A stretch of DNA of 30,344 nucleotides from Roridomyces roridus (taxonomy: Eukaryota; Basidiomycota; Agaricomycetes; Agaricales; Mycenaceae): positions 1 to 30,344 of the forward strand of contig JARKIF010000313.1 of assembly GCA_029378245.1 (NCBI GenBank). The letters run 5' to 3'. Below the pieces are notes generated by a model that was not told the DNA's origin, searched no databases, and worked only from the letters and a program-made list of their open reading frames with translations. Below, piece after piece: positions 1 through 9,670 of this stretch (position 1 is the first letter of the stretch; every line of letters begins with the position of its first letter). The position numbers and the translations under genes are program-made.

Positions 1-545
1 AGGAATGAATGACGAACGCGCAATAGTTAGCCTGACCGGGGTTCCAATGATGGCTGTCAATGACGAGAAGCAACCACGAAGTCAAACGTAGACGTGTCTA
101 CCGCTTGCCGAAGTGCTGTGAGAACGCCCGTCTTCGCAGCTATGACGTTCGAAAATTCGCTGGCAGCCAAAGTGGCGAACAAACCGTCGGCGAGGATTCC
201 AGAAAGGATGATCATCCACCCAGAGGGGTGCTGATTGAACCGAACAGCGTGCTCATTGCTTCAGAGGAAGCGCCATCGACGGCTTCCAAGCGAATGTCCA
301 GATACTCTAGACTCTCCAGGTATGCAAACATACGGCGAGAAATCAGGTGCTTTTGGGCGCAAAGAGTTTCTCGGCCTGAACGAGATGTCACTACGATGTG
401 GCGGGCCCCATTCTGGTGCAAAATTCAGAAATCAAGGCTCTTTTGTGAATGTCGGACTGACCTGAGCCATGTACACGCCACCGCTGCACCGAGACTGCCG
501 ATTCCGCCCACAAGAACGTACGTTTTTCGGGATTGAACACCGCAC
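1..545 (-). other. Ketoreductase (KR) domain of the PKS, cut by the window edge
   Basis: NADPH-dependent ketoreductase. In order: TYVLVGGIGSLGAAVA (Rossmann fold), an intron with donor GTCAGTCC, then NGARHIVVTSRSG, DGLFATLAASEF and, near the edge, SSLTAIIGTP and GQANYCA, which carry the catalytic serine and tyrosine. At least five one-base shifts are needed to join these pieces. Any acyl carrier domain would lie left of the window. Confidence 0.8.
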
Positions 546-1019
546 GATCACAGTATGTTAGATCTGACGCTGACTGTAAGGAGCGAGTCGCGGGACAAGC
601 GAATCCCGGCGGGAGAGAAGATGACATCTAGTTCTGCTTCCATGAAACCCGCAGACTGGCCAGCAACTCCGTCTGCATGTTCTTCGAGAAGGCGGCAGGG
701 AAGGAAGCAAATCGGATAGTCCAGTGAGGTACTCTCTGCGGAGTGCACGCGTCAGGCATATGCCGGCAGACGCGTCTATACCCTCTGCAGCGGAATCCAG
801 ATGTCAGTGCTGGGATGGATTCAAGCCGTTTAGATCCACTGCAGCTGGAGTTCCTCTCCAAATGTGTAGATGAATTGGATGATTGCGCATGCCTCCTCAT
901 CAACCGGTCTTGTGCTGGAAGCTGAAGCCTGAATAAATGTTTACATTAGCATTCCGTTCAGAAATAACCATCATACCTCAGACTCAACAAACATGGGTTG
1001 ATTCACAAGATGCATGGTC
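546..1019 (-). other. Linker between DH and KR, no domain recognised
   Basis: About 470 bases separate the end of DH from the Rossmann motif of KR. Minus-strand frames here are short and I recognise no motif. The length leaves room for roughly 150 residues, too little for a full methyltransferase (about 250-300 aa) or an enoyl reductase domain (about 300 aa). Confidence 0.5.
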
Positions 1020-1990
1020 CAGAGATTTGACCAAGCGGAGACATTGAATGCTTCGCAAGTTTGAAATCCCGTAAAGTGCAGAGCAGCTTGCCCGTGTCAT
1101 CAACAATCGCAATATCAAAGTGGATGAATTCTGAGGCAGATTGAGACGCGGTCGATGCAAAAGCAGAGATTCCCTCACTCGCGTCCATCCAATCAATCGC
1201 ACGTGGCTGTACACGTGAGACGGAAAATATTCGGCCTTGGATATCTCGTGCAGAACCATCCGTTCCACGTGAGATGGAAGGTAATAATTGTTCGGCGCGT
1301 GATCACCATGGAAGGGTCTGTAGCCCGTCATGTGGATGCATGCGTCCAGGATTGCCGGGTGTAATATATATGCTTTTCTCTACAAAGAATTCGGTCAACT
1401 TCATGCCAGATATCGAAGGGACATCGAAGGAATCCTAATTACCTAGCAAGAGTCTCATCCATGCCGTGTATTGACATCAGAGCCTCGCTGGAACTGTAAT
1501 GGACATGTGTCGCACGCTGGAACTTTGGACCGTAGGAGCAAAGGTCAGCGACGGATATAGATCTGCGTGAAAAGTTCAGATGTACATAATGGTGCCAAGA
1601 AAAGTTAACGGGAGAACCAGATTCGAGAGAGATGCAGCGGCTGCGTATATCCGAAAGATTCAAATCTTCACATTCTGAGGGGGCCTCAAACGACATGTCC
1701 TGCGGCATGAATTCGGTTCATCTGTGCCGAGCTGGTGTTCAGTCCAGTCTCATGTCCCTCCAAGGTGACGTCGACAGCGACAGGATCATCGGCCGACAGT
1801 GGAAGTATCGCCTTGAACTCGACGTCGAACAAAGTCCTGGCTCCGAATTCGAGAGCCTGCAACAGTAGGGTCAACTCCGCCTGCAAGACGACGAGACATA
1901 CCATTTCCAGAAAACCCGCAGCCGGCCAAATCGGTTCCCCTCGGACGACATGCTCCGCAAGCGTAGGGTGTGTATCGCGATTATTCGCAA
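1020..1990 (-). other. Dehydratase (DH) domain of the PKS
   Basis: A double-hotdog dehydratase. The first hotdog carries HVVRGEPIWP, matching HxxxGxxxxP, so the catalytic histidine is present. The second carries HPAILDACIHM, giving the catalytic aspartate, just after an intron with donor GTAATTAG. The tail reads IHFDIAIVDDTGKLLCTLRD, typical of DH ends. One-base shifts near 1980, 1697 and 1200 break the frame before, inside and late in the domain. Confidence 0.85.
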
Positions 1991-2249
1991 AGCAACCCCA
2001 TTGATGGGTCCGAAGTATTCTCGCTTCATTGCGTTCGGAAACAAGGGGAATTGTTTCTGCAGGAAGGGGTACGGGGGGAGCTGGAATCTCGCGCTCGGAG
2101 AAGAGCCCGGATTGAGACGAGTAAAATCCACACAATCATGACCTGTCGCCGTAAGCGTCCCAAGGAACACGAGGAGATCCTGATACTCCCTGTGCTGGAA
2201 ACCTGCCCTTGCCCGACGAGCGAGGGTCAGAACGGCTGATGTGGGCGCT

Positions 2250-3185
2250 ACCTCGGACAGATATGACGCGAGAACGGGATGGGGAGCGATTTCCACGAAT
2301 GTAGACACGTCTGCGAGCTGTTGTATAGTAGATGAGAAAAGGACCTGCGAGCGTGTGTTCTGCCAAAAGTACTGGGCATCCAAAGGGCCGTGAAATTCAC
2401 GACCGAGAAGAGTCGAGTAGGTGCGAGTCTTTGGTGAGTGCTTGCCAGGATAACGCGCAAACAACTCGTTGAAGCTGCGTCTGTACTCTTCCCTGCATGC
2501 CTCCATCATGGATGAATGAAGGGTATTCGAGTACGTAGTCTCCGGCCCAAAATCCCGACCTGTTTCACGAGAAGCAGGATCTCGTCAATATCTCGCTCCT
2601 GGCCCGAAATGGCCACTGCGGACGGTGAGTTGATACAGGCCAGCTCAACAACGCTGCTGGGGTTGTCCGTCCGATACTTTTGAAGCACCACCTCGATTTG
2701 TTCGGGACCACAGGAAATTGCTGCCATCGTGCCCCCCGACGTCTCCAACCCCGCGAACACCTTTCCACGGATGATGGCAAGTTCGATGGCCATAGCACGC
2801 GGGGCTGCACCGGAAGCATAGAGCATGGCCGTCTCTCCCGCAGAGTGGCCCAAGATCAGGTCGGGGAATACACCAAGATGGACCAACAAATCGAATAGTG
2901 CCATCTGGTACATGGCGATAGCCGGGAGGGTCAACTCCACGGGCCACACCGCGGGCAAGTCGACGGATGAGACATCACCAGCAAATAATCCATAGTCGTG
3001 GATCATGGATCTGTTGGTTTTTCGCTGGACAATGGCGTCCATGTCGAGGATACTCTCGCGAAACGTTGGGAACATCTTGAATAATTCCCTGCCCACTACC
3101 AGGGTGTCAGTTGCCGCAAATTTAAATTATTGGCGGCCAGATCACGCACTGTTCTCATGCTGCGGACCCCTGCCCGGAGAAGACG
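2250..3185 (-). other. Acyltransferase (AT) domain of the PKS
   Basis: Loads the extender unit. It starts at FVFSGQG; the next residues GPQHEN need one G removed from the GGGG run at 3167-3170, and an intron with donor GTGCGTG joins them to MGRELFKMFPTFRES. The nucleophile motif is GHSAGE. The conserved PFHSSMM loop is present only if a missing base near 2518 is allowed for, since the two open frames abut exactly there. The domain closes with FVEIAPHPVLASYL. Confidence 0.9.
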
Positions 3186-3469
3186 AAGACGATGGGACTG
3201 GTATCACGTCCGCAGTATTGAGGGTTGGAGAACTGGATGGGCGTGCTCGGGAAATCTTCGAGGACTGCGTATGATCTCCAAGTCATCTGAACTACCCTCC
3301 TGCCCATCAAGGTTGAAATGGCCTCCCGCTCAGAGATTGGGGCAGTAACAATTGCGTCCGAAATCTGCTGAACAATTGCGGCAGCGCTCCGAGGAGAGAG
3401 CCCACCGGCCATGAGAAGAACGGGCCCGGAGTAGAGGCGCTCACTCAGCACGCGCGGCGGAGGCGCCTC

Positions 3470-5110
3470 CAACACCGCATGTCCATTAGAACCACCGATA
3501 CCGAAGCTGGAGATCGAGATTAATGGGCGGTTACGGTCGTTTATCGTCGGGAGCAAAGTCGGTAGCGTGGGCACTCTCAGACCATACTCCCGCCACTTGA
3601 TGGCGGGATTTGGAACAGAGAGATTCACATTCGGGGGAATGATGCCATGTTCAAAAATTGACAAGACCTTGGACAGAGAGGTGAGAAATGAAGCAATTTC
3701 CGGATGTCTATGACCGAGCTCAACATGATGTTTTGAGGAAGAAACAGATGGCTCACCCGATGTTTCCCTTGACACTGCCAATCAACAGCTCTTGCGAGCG
3801 TTGAAAATGCTGGCCAACCCAGTTCGACTCGGTGGGATCCCCCTTCGCTGTCCCTGACACGAGCTCAGCAGAAGACTAATGTTACCAGAAGGAAGTAATA
3901 CCAGTTGCGTGCAGTTCAACGTAGGCGACGTCGTTGGGCGCTCGACCGGCACGCGCAAATGCCACTTTCATCGCTTGAGCTTGCGCTTCGGGGATGGGGG
4001 ACCCAGGTGGACCACCCGCACCGCTGGAAGTCACCGAACTTCCTAAAACCTAAGCTGCGGTTGGCTCAGGCTATGAAGGAGACATAATACTTCTCACCGT
4101 TGCATAAATATGATCATGGTCACGCAGTGCATCCTCGAGTAATTTAATCACAATTACTACGCAGCCCTCCGCGCGTCCGAAACTGCAGGGTTCTAATTAA
4201 CGCGTGACGAGCGGAATATGGTCACGGTACTACCCGTCGGCGGGTAGAGTCAAAGGGCTTGGATTTCCCAGTGCTCGAGAGAAGACCAGTCTGTGAGTAG
4301 TTAAACCAGTCGGACAGTCTAATTGCATCAGAATCCATTGGTCAATTGGCGGACACCACTCACTGATGATTCAGCTGACATCCCCCGACGATTGCAGCTT
4401 CACAATCTCCGCTAGCAAGACCCTGCGCAGCGACATGCAAGGCCGTCAGGCCGGAGCTACATGCAGTGTCCACAGGTATAGAAGGACCGAGCAGGTCCAG
4501 GTGGCCGGAGACTTTGTTCGCGATCATGGCGGGCAAGGCAGCAAAGGAACCCGTGGCTTCATATCTGTCCTGTAAGACGACAATGGTGTTAACAAACAAT
4601 AAACTGGTCCCGTGCTACGCACTGGTAAGGCGACTGGACTTCCGGACATGTAGCATCCGACTGGCCTCCTGCGATACTTGATGCCAGAGTCCAGAAGTGC
4701 CAAGAAAGAACGTTGTAAAAGCTGTCGAGCCACAGGAGATAGAGCCCGCGCATCCTTGGTCGAAATTCCAAACTCGACATGATCGAAAAGGTCGATGTCC
4801 TTGAGGAAAGATCCGCTTTCGATGGAAACTTGGCCTAGACCAGGTCCTTTGTGTCTTGGGAGAAAAGCGTCAGACGCGTGCCATTTTCTGGTGAGTGGGT
4901 GCTACTCTGTAATATCAAACCGAGTGGCCGGGATGGTTTCGTAGGATTGCCCGTGATTCAAAAGAAAATCAAGAAGGATTCATGATTCAGATTCTGCTCC
5001 GAGTAGCTGCCACTGGGCAGGGATGCCGAGATTCCAACCTAGAAAGATAATGAGTGGGCAGGTCGGCGATGAGAGCGGCGACCACTTACTATGGCAACGG
5101 GTTTGTACAT
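3470..5110 (-). other. Ketosynthase (KS) domain of the PKS
   Basis: The condensing domain. The N-terminal stretch contains SFLKDIDLFDHVEF and GISTKDARALSP, which match the usual KS pattern FL.DID.FD..FFGIS..EA...P. The nucleophile motif DTACSSGLTALH is followed by ASGDCEAAIVGG. The first histidine lies in ELHATGTAKGDP, which is complete only after removing the intron 3854-3901. The second lies in VKGNIGHPEIASF, which spans the intron 3708-3756. The domain ends with ISSFGIGGSNGHAVLE. All three catalytic residues are kept. Two one-base shifts (near 4970 and 4241-4245) and the 18-nt block with TAG fall inside this domain. Confidence 0.9.
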
Positions 5111-5173
5111 TTCTGGGTCGAGAGTCCGAGAAATCAGCCTTCCGTGAAGTCAATGCTGTGTGGCACCGCTCTC

Positions 5174-5181
5174 CTTATATA
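5174..5181 (-). promoter_or_regulatory. TATA box of the PKS
   Basis: TATATAAG on the minus strand, about 65 bases before the PKS start codon. Position and sequence suit a core promoter. Confidence 0.55.
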
Positions 5182-5338
5182 CAGACAAGACCCAGTTAGG
5201 ACATTCAAGTAACGATCGTGTAAGATCTTCTGGCGAAGGTCGGCTCGTCAAAGATGCAGAATCGTGCAAGTATGCAGGATGCATGTCCATGTCGATGTGG
5301 CACAGAGTGGCACAAAGGAAGGAGTCGGATCGATGATG

Positions 5339-5346
5339 TGACGTCA
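5339..5346. promoter_or_regulatory. Palindromic CRE/ATF-type site TGACGTCA
   Basis: A perfect copy of the 8-bp palindrome bound by CREB/ATF-class bZIP proteins lies in the divergent promoter, about 230 bases from the PKS start and 480 from the enoyl reductase start. An 8-mer can occur by chance about once in 65 kb, so this is only suggestive. Confidence 0.4.
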
Positions 5347-5823
5347 TCTCACCCTTTCTGCTTGTCACCTTTAGTTCATGTTGTCTTTTCGTCTCGTCCG
5401 TAACTCGTCCGACGTACTGACACTCATGAAACATTCCATTGACTAAACAGCTATTGGCATACGTTTACTTCTAAGTCGTCGGCCATGCACGTTCAACTGT
5501 CAACTGCGTTTGTCCGACACTACTTATCCTTTAGCCTAGTAAGTAGCCTCTGGCAATCACAAATAGATTCGCGGACTTGAAATCGCGGATTACCATGAGC
5601 TTCTGAAAGACAGACTTCAAGATGGACTGCAATTAAACAGTGTGAATGACACGCGATTGGTGAACCGAAGAATCAATATAATGCCCCTGACACCTGAAAG
5701 GCAACCCATTGGGATGGTCAAAATAAAGCCTGCCATCTTTTCTTGCTAGCCATTCTAATAAGTCGGAGCAAGAGGCACGTAGCAATTCAACGTGGCTGCG
5801 CGCGGACGTATTCAACACATCCA

Positions 5824-7060
5824 ATGATCCAAGAGATGCCACCCACAATGATGAAGGCGATTGTCACCGTTGGCGATGGGACGTTCAAACTGCAGGATAT
5901 CGACGTCCCAGCACTGGGTCTCGGTCAAGTCCTAGTGAAGGTCGTCTCCGTGGCGCAGAACCCCACAGACTGTGAGCCGCGCCCCAACTGCGTCCAGATC
6001 TATCACTAACAAGCGCCAGGGAAGACTCTGTTGTTGCACACCCGCCCTGGCAATATACTTGGGTGCGATTTCGCCGGAACTGTCGTTGCGTTAGGACCAG
6101 AGGTGCCGTCGGGCCTCCGAAAGTTGGATGAGATGGTGGCTGGGTGTGTTCATGGCGGTGGGTCAAACTCGTTCCACTCAAGAGCAACGCTGACCTTGAG
6201 TTTGAAACAGGAATCTCCCCCAACGGCGCATTCGCCGAGTACGTCGCCGTCGATGCAGCACTCCTCATTCCGATTCCCAACACCATGTCCTTCGAGCATG
6301 CAGCACAACTCGGCGTCGCCTGCTTCACCACATGCCAAGCGCTATATCAAACTCTCCATCTTCCCGCCCCACTCGCGCCCTCAAGCGAGCAGCCAGGCGA
6401 GCCGATTTTAATCTGGTCCGGTACCTCCGCAACCGGCCAATACGCCGTCCAATTCGCCAAACTCGGAGGCTTGCGTGTCCTTTCCACCGCGTCCCCGCGG
6501 CACTTTGATCTCGTACGTGCGCTTGGAGCAGACGCTGTCTTCGACTACGCCGATTCTTACAGCCCGCGGCGGATTTGTGCCGAGGCGGGAGGCAAACTGA
6601 GATACGCCGTGGACTGCATCAGCGAGGGGATGACGCTCACTCAGGTGAGTATGTCCCTCGGAAAGGAAGGAGGCACGATCGCGACTTTGCTGCCATACGA
6701 GAGCCGGAGGAGGGACGCACCAGTGGAAACTATATTTGTGCTGGCGTATTCGATGTTCGGCAAGGTAAGGTGGCTGGTTGCGTTTTTAGAACTCGGAGTC
6801 TGACTACGCTTCGACAGGCCGTCGAATTTCCCTTTGAATACCCCCAAAACGCAGACCATTATGAAAACGGGAAAGTGTATGCCAAGCTCATCGCGGAGCT
6901 TCTGGATCGGGGTGCACTGAAACCGGTGCCGATGCGGCTCTATCCACACGGGCTAGCGAGTGTGAAGGAAGGCTTGGAAGATATGAAAGACGGAAAGGTC
7001 CACGCCGAGAAGGTTACTTACCGAATTGCAGACACACCGGGATTGGGTAGCACCAAGTAG
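5824..7060 (+). CDS. MDR-family enoyl reductase / zinc-binding-type dehydrogenase (trans-acting ER type)
   Basis: Four exons (5824-5971, 6020-6157, 6211-6764, 6818-7060) give an uninterrupted 360-aa protein, the usual length for stand-alone polyketide enoyl reductases. Residues 9-60 form the GroES-like N-terminus (MKAIVTVGDGTFKLQD, then VAQNPTDWK). The NADPH fold lies near residues 163-208 (WSGTSATGQYAVQFAK, then ALGADAVFDY). The C-terminus has LYPHGLASVKEGLEDM and the conserved KVHAEKVTYRI. I see no cysteine-rich zinc loop, as in trans-enoyl reductases. It is divergent from a PKS that shows no ER domain, so the likely role is reducing the enoyl intermediates of that synthase; this is inference from context. 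In-frame ATGs at 5836, 5848 and 5851 are alternative starts; 5851 begins directly at MKAIVT. Other members of this family have unrelated quinone or alcohol substrates. Confidence 0.88.
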
Positions 7061-7211
7061 AGTAGAGCAAATACAGATCAGAAGTGTTGCCTATGGACCC
7101 GAAATTGTTTCCGAATTCAAATTGGAATTCTCATCGACAGAACTCCCGACCTTCCAGAAACACTGAAACAGGAAGATGACATAAAATCATTCTCTAGTGT
7201 AGTACAAGGCC

Positions 7212-7798
7212 TCAGCTACTACATGCCGAGCTTGGGCAGCGTGTCAAGTAGAAGTGAAGGAGCCCACTGGCAGCAACATCTTTATCCTCGTAGATCCCCG
7301 CCACGGTGTTCTCGTCCAGGTAGCGAAAGTAATCAATCTTGTCATTGAATACCAGTGTCGCGGAAACGATACCACGGAACTTGACCTCAAAGATCTATGA
7401 CAAGAAAATTTAAAAAGATCCGAGGTCATTCCTGTGGTTTGGAATTCGTACCCTGGCATTTCCAGTGGCCTCGATGGGGACTCGTTCGCCCCCCTGCCCA
7501 CGACCAACAAACGAATCAACGTCGGTCGAGGAGCGGAATGTCTTTCCCACCCAGCCCATCTGTTGCATGCGAAGTGTGACGGGATGTTGTGCATGGAAAT
7601 CAAAGGTGCTGCCATCCCATTCACCGACGAGAACCTCTGGTAGAATGGGCTTCAGCTGGTCGAACAGTGCGAGTGTGTCGGCTTCGGTGCTGTCCCCTCC
7701 ACCGGACTTGATCAACGCCAAGTAGGCTTCCTCTGCTCTGAAACATATTCAGTATGGTGTCTTTTCGTTGGAGAAATGGACACCACATACGAAGACAT
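7212..7798 (-). CDS. GXWXG / DUF4334 family protein
   Basis: Three exons: an 8-nt first exon holding the start codon (7791-7798), then 7452-7737 and 7212-7394, giving 158 aa. The splice sites are clean (donor GTATGT, acceptor TTTCAG; donor GTACGA, acceptor CATAG). The GEWDG motif at residues 41-45 defines the GXWXG domain; the second half, FRGIVSATLVFNDKIDYFR followed by HFYLTR, matches DUF4334. The biochemical role of the family is not known to me; members are small soluble proteins in bacteria and fungi, sometimes near secondary-metabolism genes. It is convergent with the enoyl reductase, 151 bases apart, so it may belong to the same cluster. The frame is intact. Confidence 0.85.
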
Positions 7799-7841
7799 TT
7801 CACGGGTCGCTGGCAGTGCTTGTGTCAGTGGGAAACTGGGT

Positions 7842-7850
7842 CTATATAAG
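7842..7850 (-). promoter_or_regulatory. TATA box of the GXWXG gene
   Basis: CTTATATAG on the minus strand lies 44 bases before the start codon. It supports the 8-nt first exon by placing the transcription start just upstream of that ATG. Confidence 0.55.
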
Positions 7851-8663
7851 TACAGTGTAGGCGCATGGTTGACTCCGTGGCATTCTGATTACTGAAGTTA
7901 CCATCTACTGTCGGCCTTCGGATCTTCCCCTGCCTGTCTGCCCTTCATAACTCTCCTATCTAGAGCCTGGGAATCGGCATAGCCTACATAGTTATGCAAC
8001 CAAGACTACGGTCAGCCACTGTACTCCCGGATTTCGCTTCTAGCCCAGGATTCCTGTCTGCCTCGGATCTCGCGACAAAGTCACAGGATCGATTCGTCTT
8101 TGGACGATGAGGAGCTACAAGATGCATAGTCACAACCCCTCTTGGCTCCATGGACACATTTTTGGACAGCAACTTGACGGCTTCCGAGATACTTGACTCA
8201 GGTGGACATTCTTGACAGAGTGCATTGTTGAGAACCGGATAACGCGGGTGAGTCGATAAGACGGAAAGAAGGTCCACGCTGAGAAGATTACTTCCGAATT
8301 GCAGACACGCCTGGATTGGGTAGCACCGAGTAGAGTAAGTAGAGCAAATCCGGACCCGAAAGTGCCCCCTTAACGCGTCCGAGCGGCTTCCGCTGCCTTG
8401 TTGTGAACAGAGAGGGGTGTTATGGCACCATCTCTTCCGCCGCGTCCGAGAGTGTAAGGCAAAATTGCAGGCATCAGTGGAGGCTGGAAGTGCAAATGAA
8501 CTGCGACCAATCCATGCTAGGCTCCGAATAGCAGTTGATTATAGACACCATAAACTGGAGGGCGCCTCGCGGCCGACCTGTTGCGTCCAAGGGGATGGAG
8601 ACATTAATCTGATAACATATACATTCGAGACAAACCGCGAACCATACAACCAGAATCCGGTTA
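7851..8663. other. Gene-free stretch with a duplicated enoyl reductase tail
   Basis: Open frames here (for example 7984-8277 minus, 97 aa) show no recognisable motif, splice context or codon pattern. The only identifiable content is the duplicated 3' end of the enoyl reductase at 8257-8370. Confidence 0.5.
8257..8370 (+). pseudogene. Fragment copy of the enoyl reductase 3' end
   Basis: This stretch repeats 6986-7107: both contain GGTCCACGC, GAATTGCAGACAC, GGATTGGGTAGCACC, AGAGCAAAT and GGACCCGAAA in the same order and orientation. In the intact gene this encodes the last residues KVHAEKVTYRIADTPG, the stop codon and the first 3' flanking bases. Here the frame is lost through small indels and nothing upstream matches the rest of the gene. 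It is the stump of a second copy or a local duplication. Confidence 0.8.
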
Positions 8664-9670
8664 TCACTCCAGCCAGGAATGGTCGGTAATGTAAATATAC
8701 GCGTCAACATCTGTTTCTGAAATCAGACCAAGAGCAAAGGCACCGAATCAAGTCCACTCACTTGCAACCCTTCCCGCTCGTCTCGCAGCCAAAAAAGCAT
8801 CCGCAACCGCCCAGAAATCCCTCCCCGCCCACGCACCATTACACCAATCCGACCAAAACCGTGTCTGCAGCATGGCCACAAACCGTTCATCCTACTTCAA
8901 AGCACTCACTCTCGATAAATCTCCCGTCGCGCCCATGCTCAGAAAGACGATGCACTTCAAATGCACGCATGCGCACGAAGGGAGCACGGAGCACCACAGT
9001 GTCGTCGTATCCGACTCTGGGGTGCCGGAGCGACTCGGGTTGAATGCAAAGTGCGTGAGGTTGGGGAGCTGAGAAAGGGATAATGCGGCGTGCTCAACCG
9101 GGAAATCGAGGACCTCGAGGTGCGTGATGTTGCGGAACAGGCGGTGGATGAGCGGGTCGGGTATGCCGCTCATACCCACCTTGATGTCAAGAGCAAGGCG
9201 TCTGAGGGAGGGGAGCGACGCCAGTGCAGGTATGTTTGCGGGCTGCAGGGTCCACAAGAGAAAGACACTCGTTACATTGGAGCAGACTGTAAACAGTGTG
9301 TCGAGAAACTCGGACGACAGAAGAGGTCCCGAGGTGGGATGTCCGAGGAATAGGTGTTGGGTTGTATTCTTGAAGAAATCGGGTGGATGTTGGGATATGG
9401 CACGGCGTAGGATATCCACAGAGAACTTGGGAAGCTTCAGGTCATCCACTACTGCCGGCCTGTGGTAGAGGAAGATGATTCGGTACAATAAGGGCTCGAT
9501 CCTGTACATATCAAGGTTCCCGTCGTCACATTCGAATGAACTCTTTTGGACACCCACCAAACTTTGACGCGTTGTGCCACTCTCATAAGGTCGGGGATCC
9601 TGGTAGGCCACGTAGAGGCGGCGATTGCGAAGATGCGGCATTCGAGTTCCGCTGGGAGAATGTGATCCAT
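8664..9670 (-). CDS. F-box/LRR-like fungal protein of unknown function (paralogue of 12982-13945)
   Basis: The model has four exons (9558-9670, 8910-9501, 8762-8864, 8664-8716) and gives 286 aa. It opens MDHILPAELECRIFAIAA, as in the short F-box-like N-termini of many agaricomycete proteins, and continues with leucine-rich stretches such as NITHLEVLDFPVEHAAL and LSLSQLPNLTHFAF that recall degenerate LRRs. Later come RFWSDWCNGAWAGRDFW and a short last exon ending DHSWLE. A TAG at 8892-8894 is in frame unless the 45-nt segment 8865-8909 (donor GTGAGT, acceptor CTGCAG) is spliced out; splicing keeps the frame. If it is not spliced, the protein ends after about 239 aa. Such proteins form large lineage-specific families; a role in ubiquitin ligase complexes is only a guess. 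Confidence 0.65.

Larger units (their letters stand above)
1..5110 (-). pseudogene. Highly reducing type I polyketide synthase (KS-AT-DH-KR), frameshifted, 3' end beyond the window
   Basis: An iterative synthase that would extend and reduce a polyketide chain. The start is the ATG at 5108-5110: the protein opens MYKPVAIVG, followed at once by a spliced intron, and an in-frame TGA lies a few codons upstream. Visible in order: KS with the DTACSS cysteine (4459-4461) and both histidines (3909-3911, 3704-3706); AT with GHSAGE (serine codon 2842-2844); DH with histidine (1950-1952) and aspartate (1344-1346); KR with GGIGSLG (about 488-508) and GQANY (tyrosine about 23-25). No ER or methyltransferase domain fits between DH and KR. 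Introns of 48-50 nt are clear, for example 3854-3901 and 3708-3756. The frame is broken near 4970, 4241-4245, 3167-3170, 2518, 1980, 1697, 1200, 528, 485, 228, 70 and 30, mostly by one missing base, and a TAG lies in an 18-nt block at 4888-4905. Decay or assembly error could explain this. Confidence 0.85.
5111..5823. promoter_or_regulatory. Divergent promoter region between PKS and enoyl reductase
   Basis: 713 bases without a supported gene separate two genes that point away from each other, so regulatory sites here could serve both. I see a TATA box for the PKS and one palindromic bZIP-type site, listed separately. Nothing else is supported. Confidence 0.6.

Noticed and set aside
60..536. 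A 158-aa plus-strand open frame
   Set aside because: It lies opposite the KR domain of the PKS and shows no motif; it is a shadow of the minus-strand coding sequence.
6645..6764. An intron starting at GTGAGTATG in the enoyl reductase
   Set aside because: Reading through gives a continuous, family-like sequence (SMSLGKEGGTIATLLPYES) in frame to the next true donor at 6765, so the donor-like string is exonic.
7984..8277. 97-aa minus-strand open frame as a gene
   Set aside because: No recognisable motif, no promoter or splice context, and its right end overlaps the enoyl reductase fragment on the other strand.
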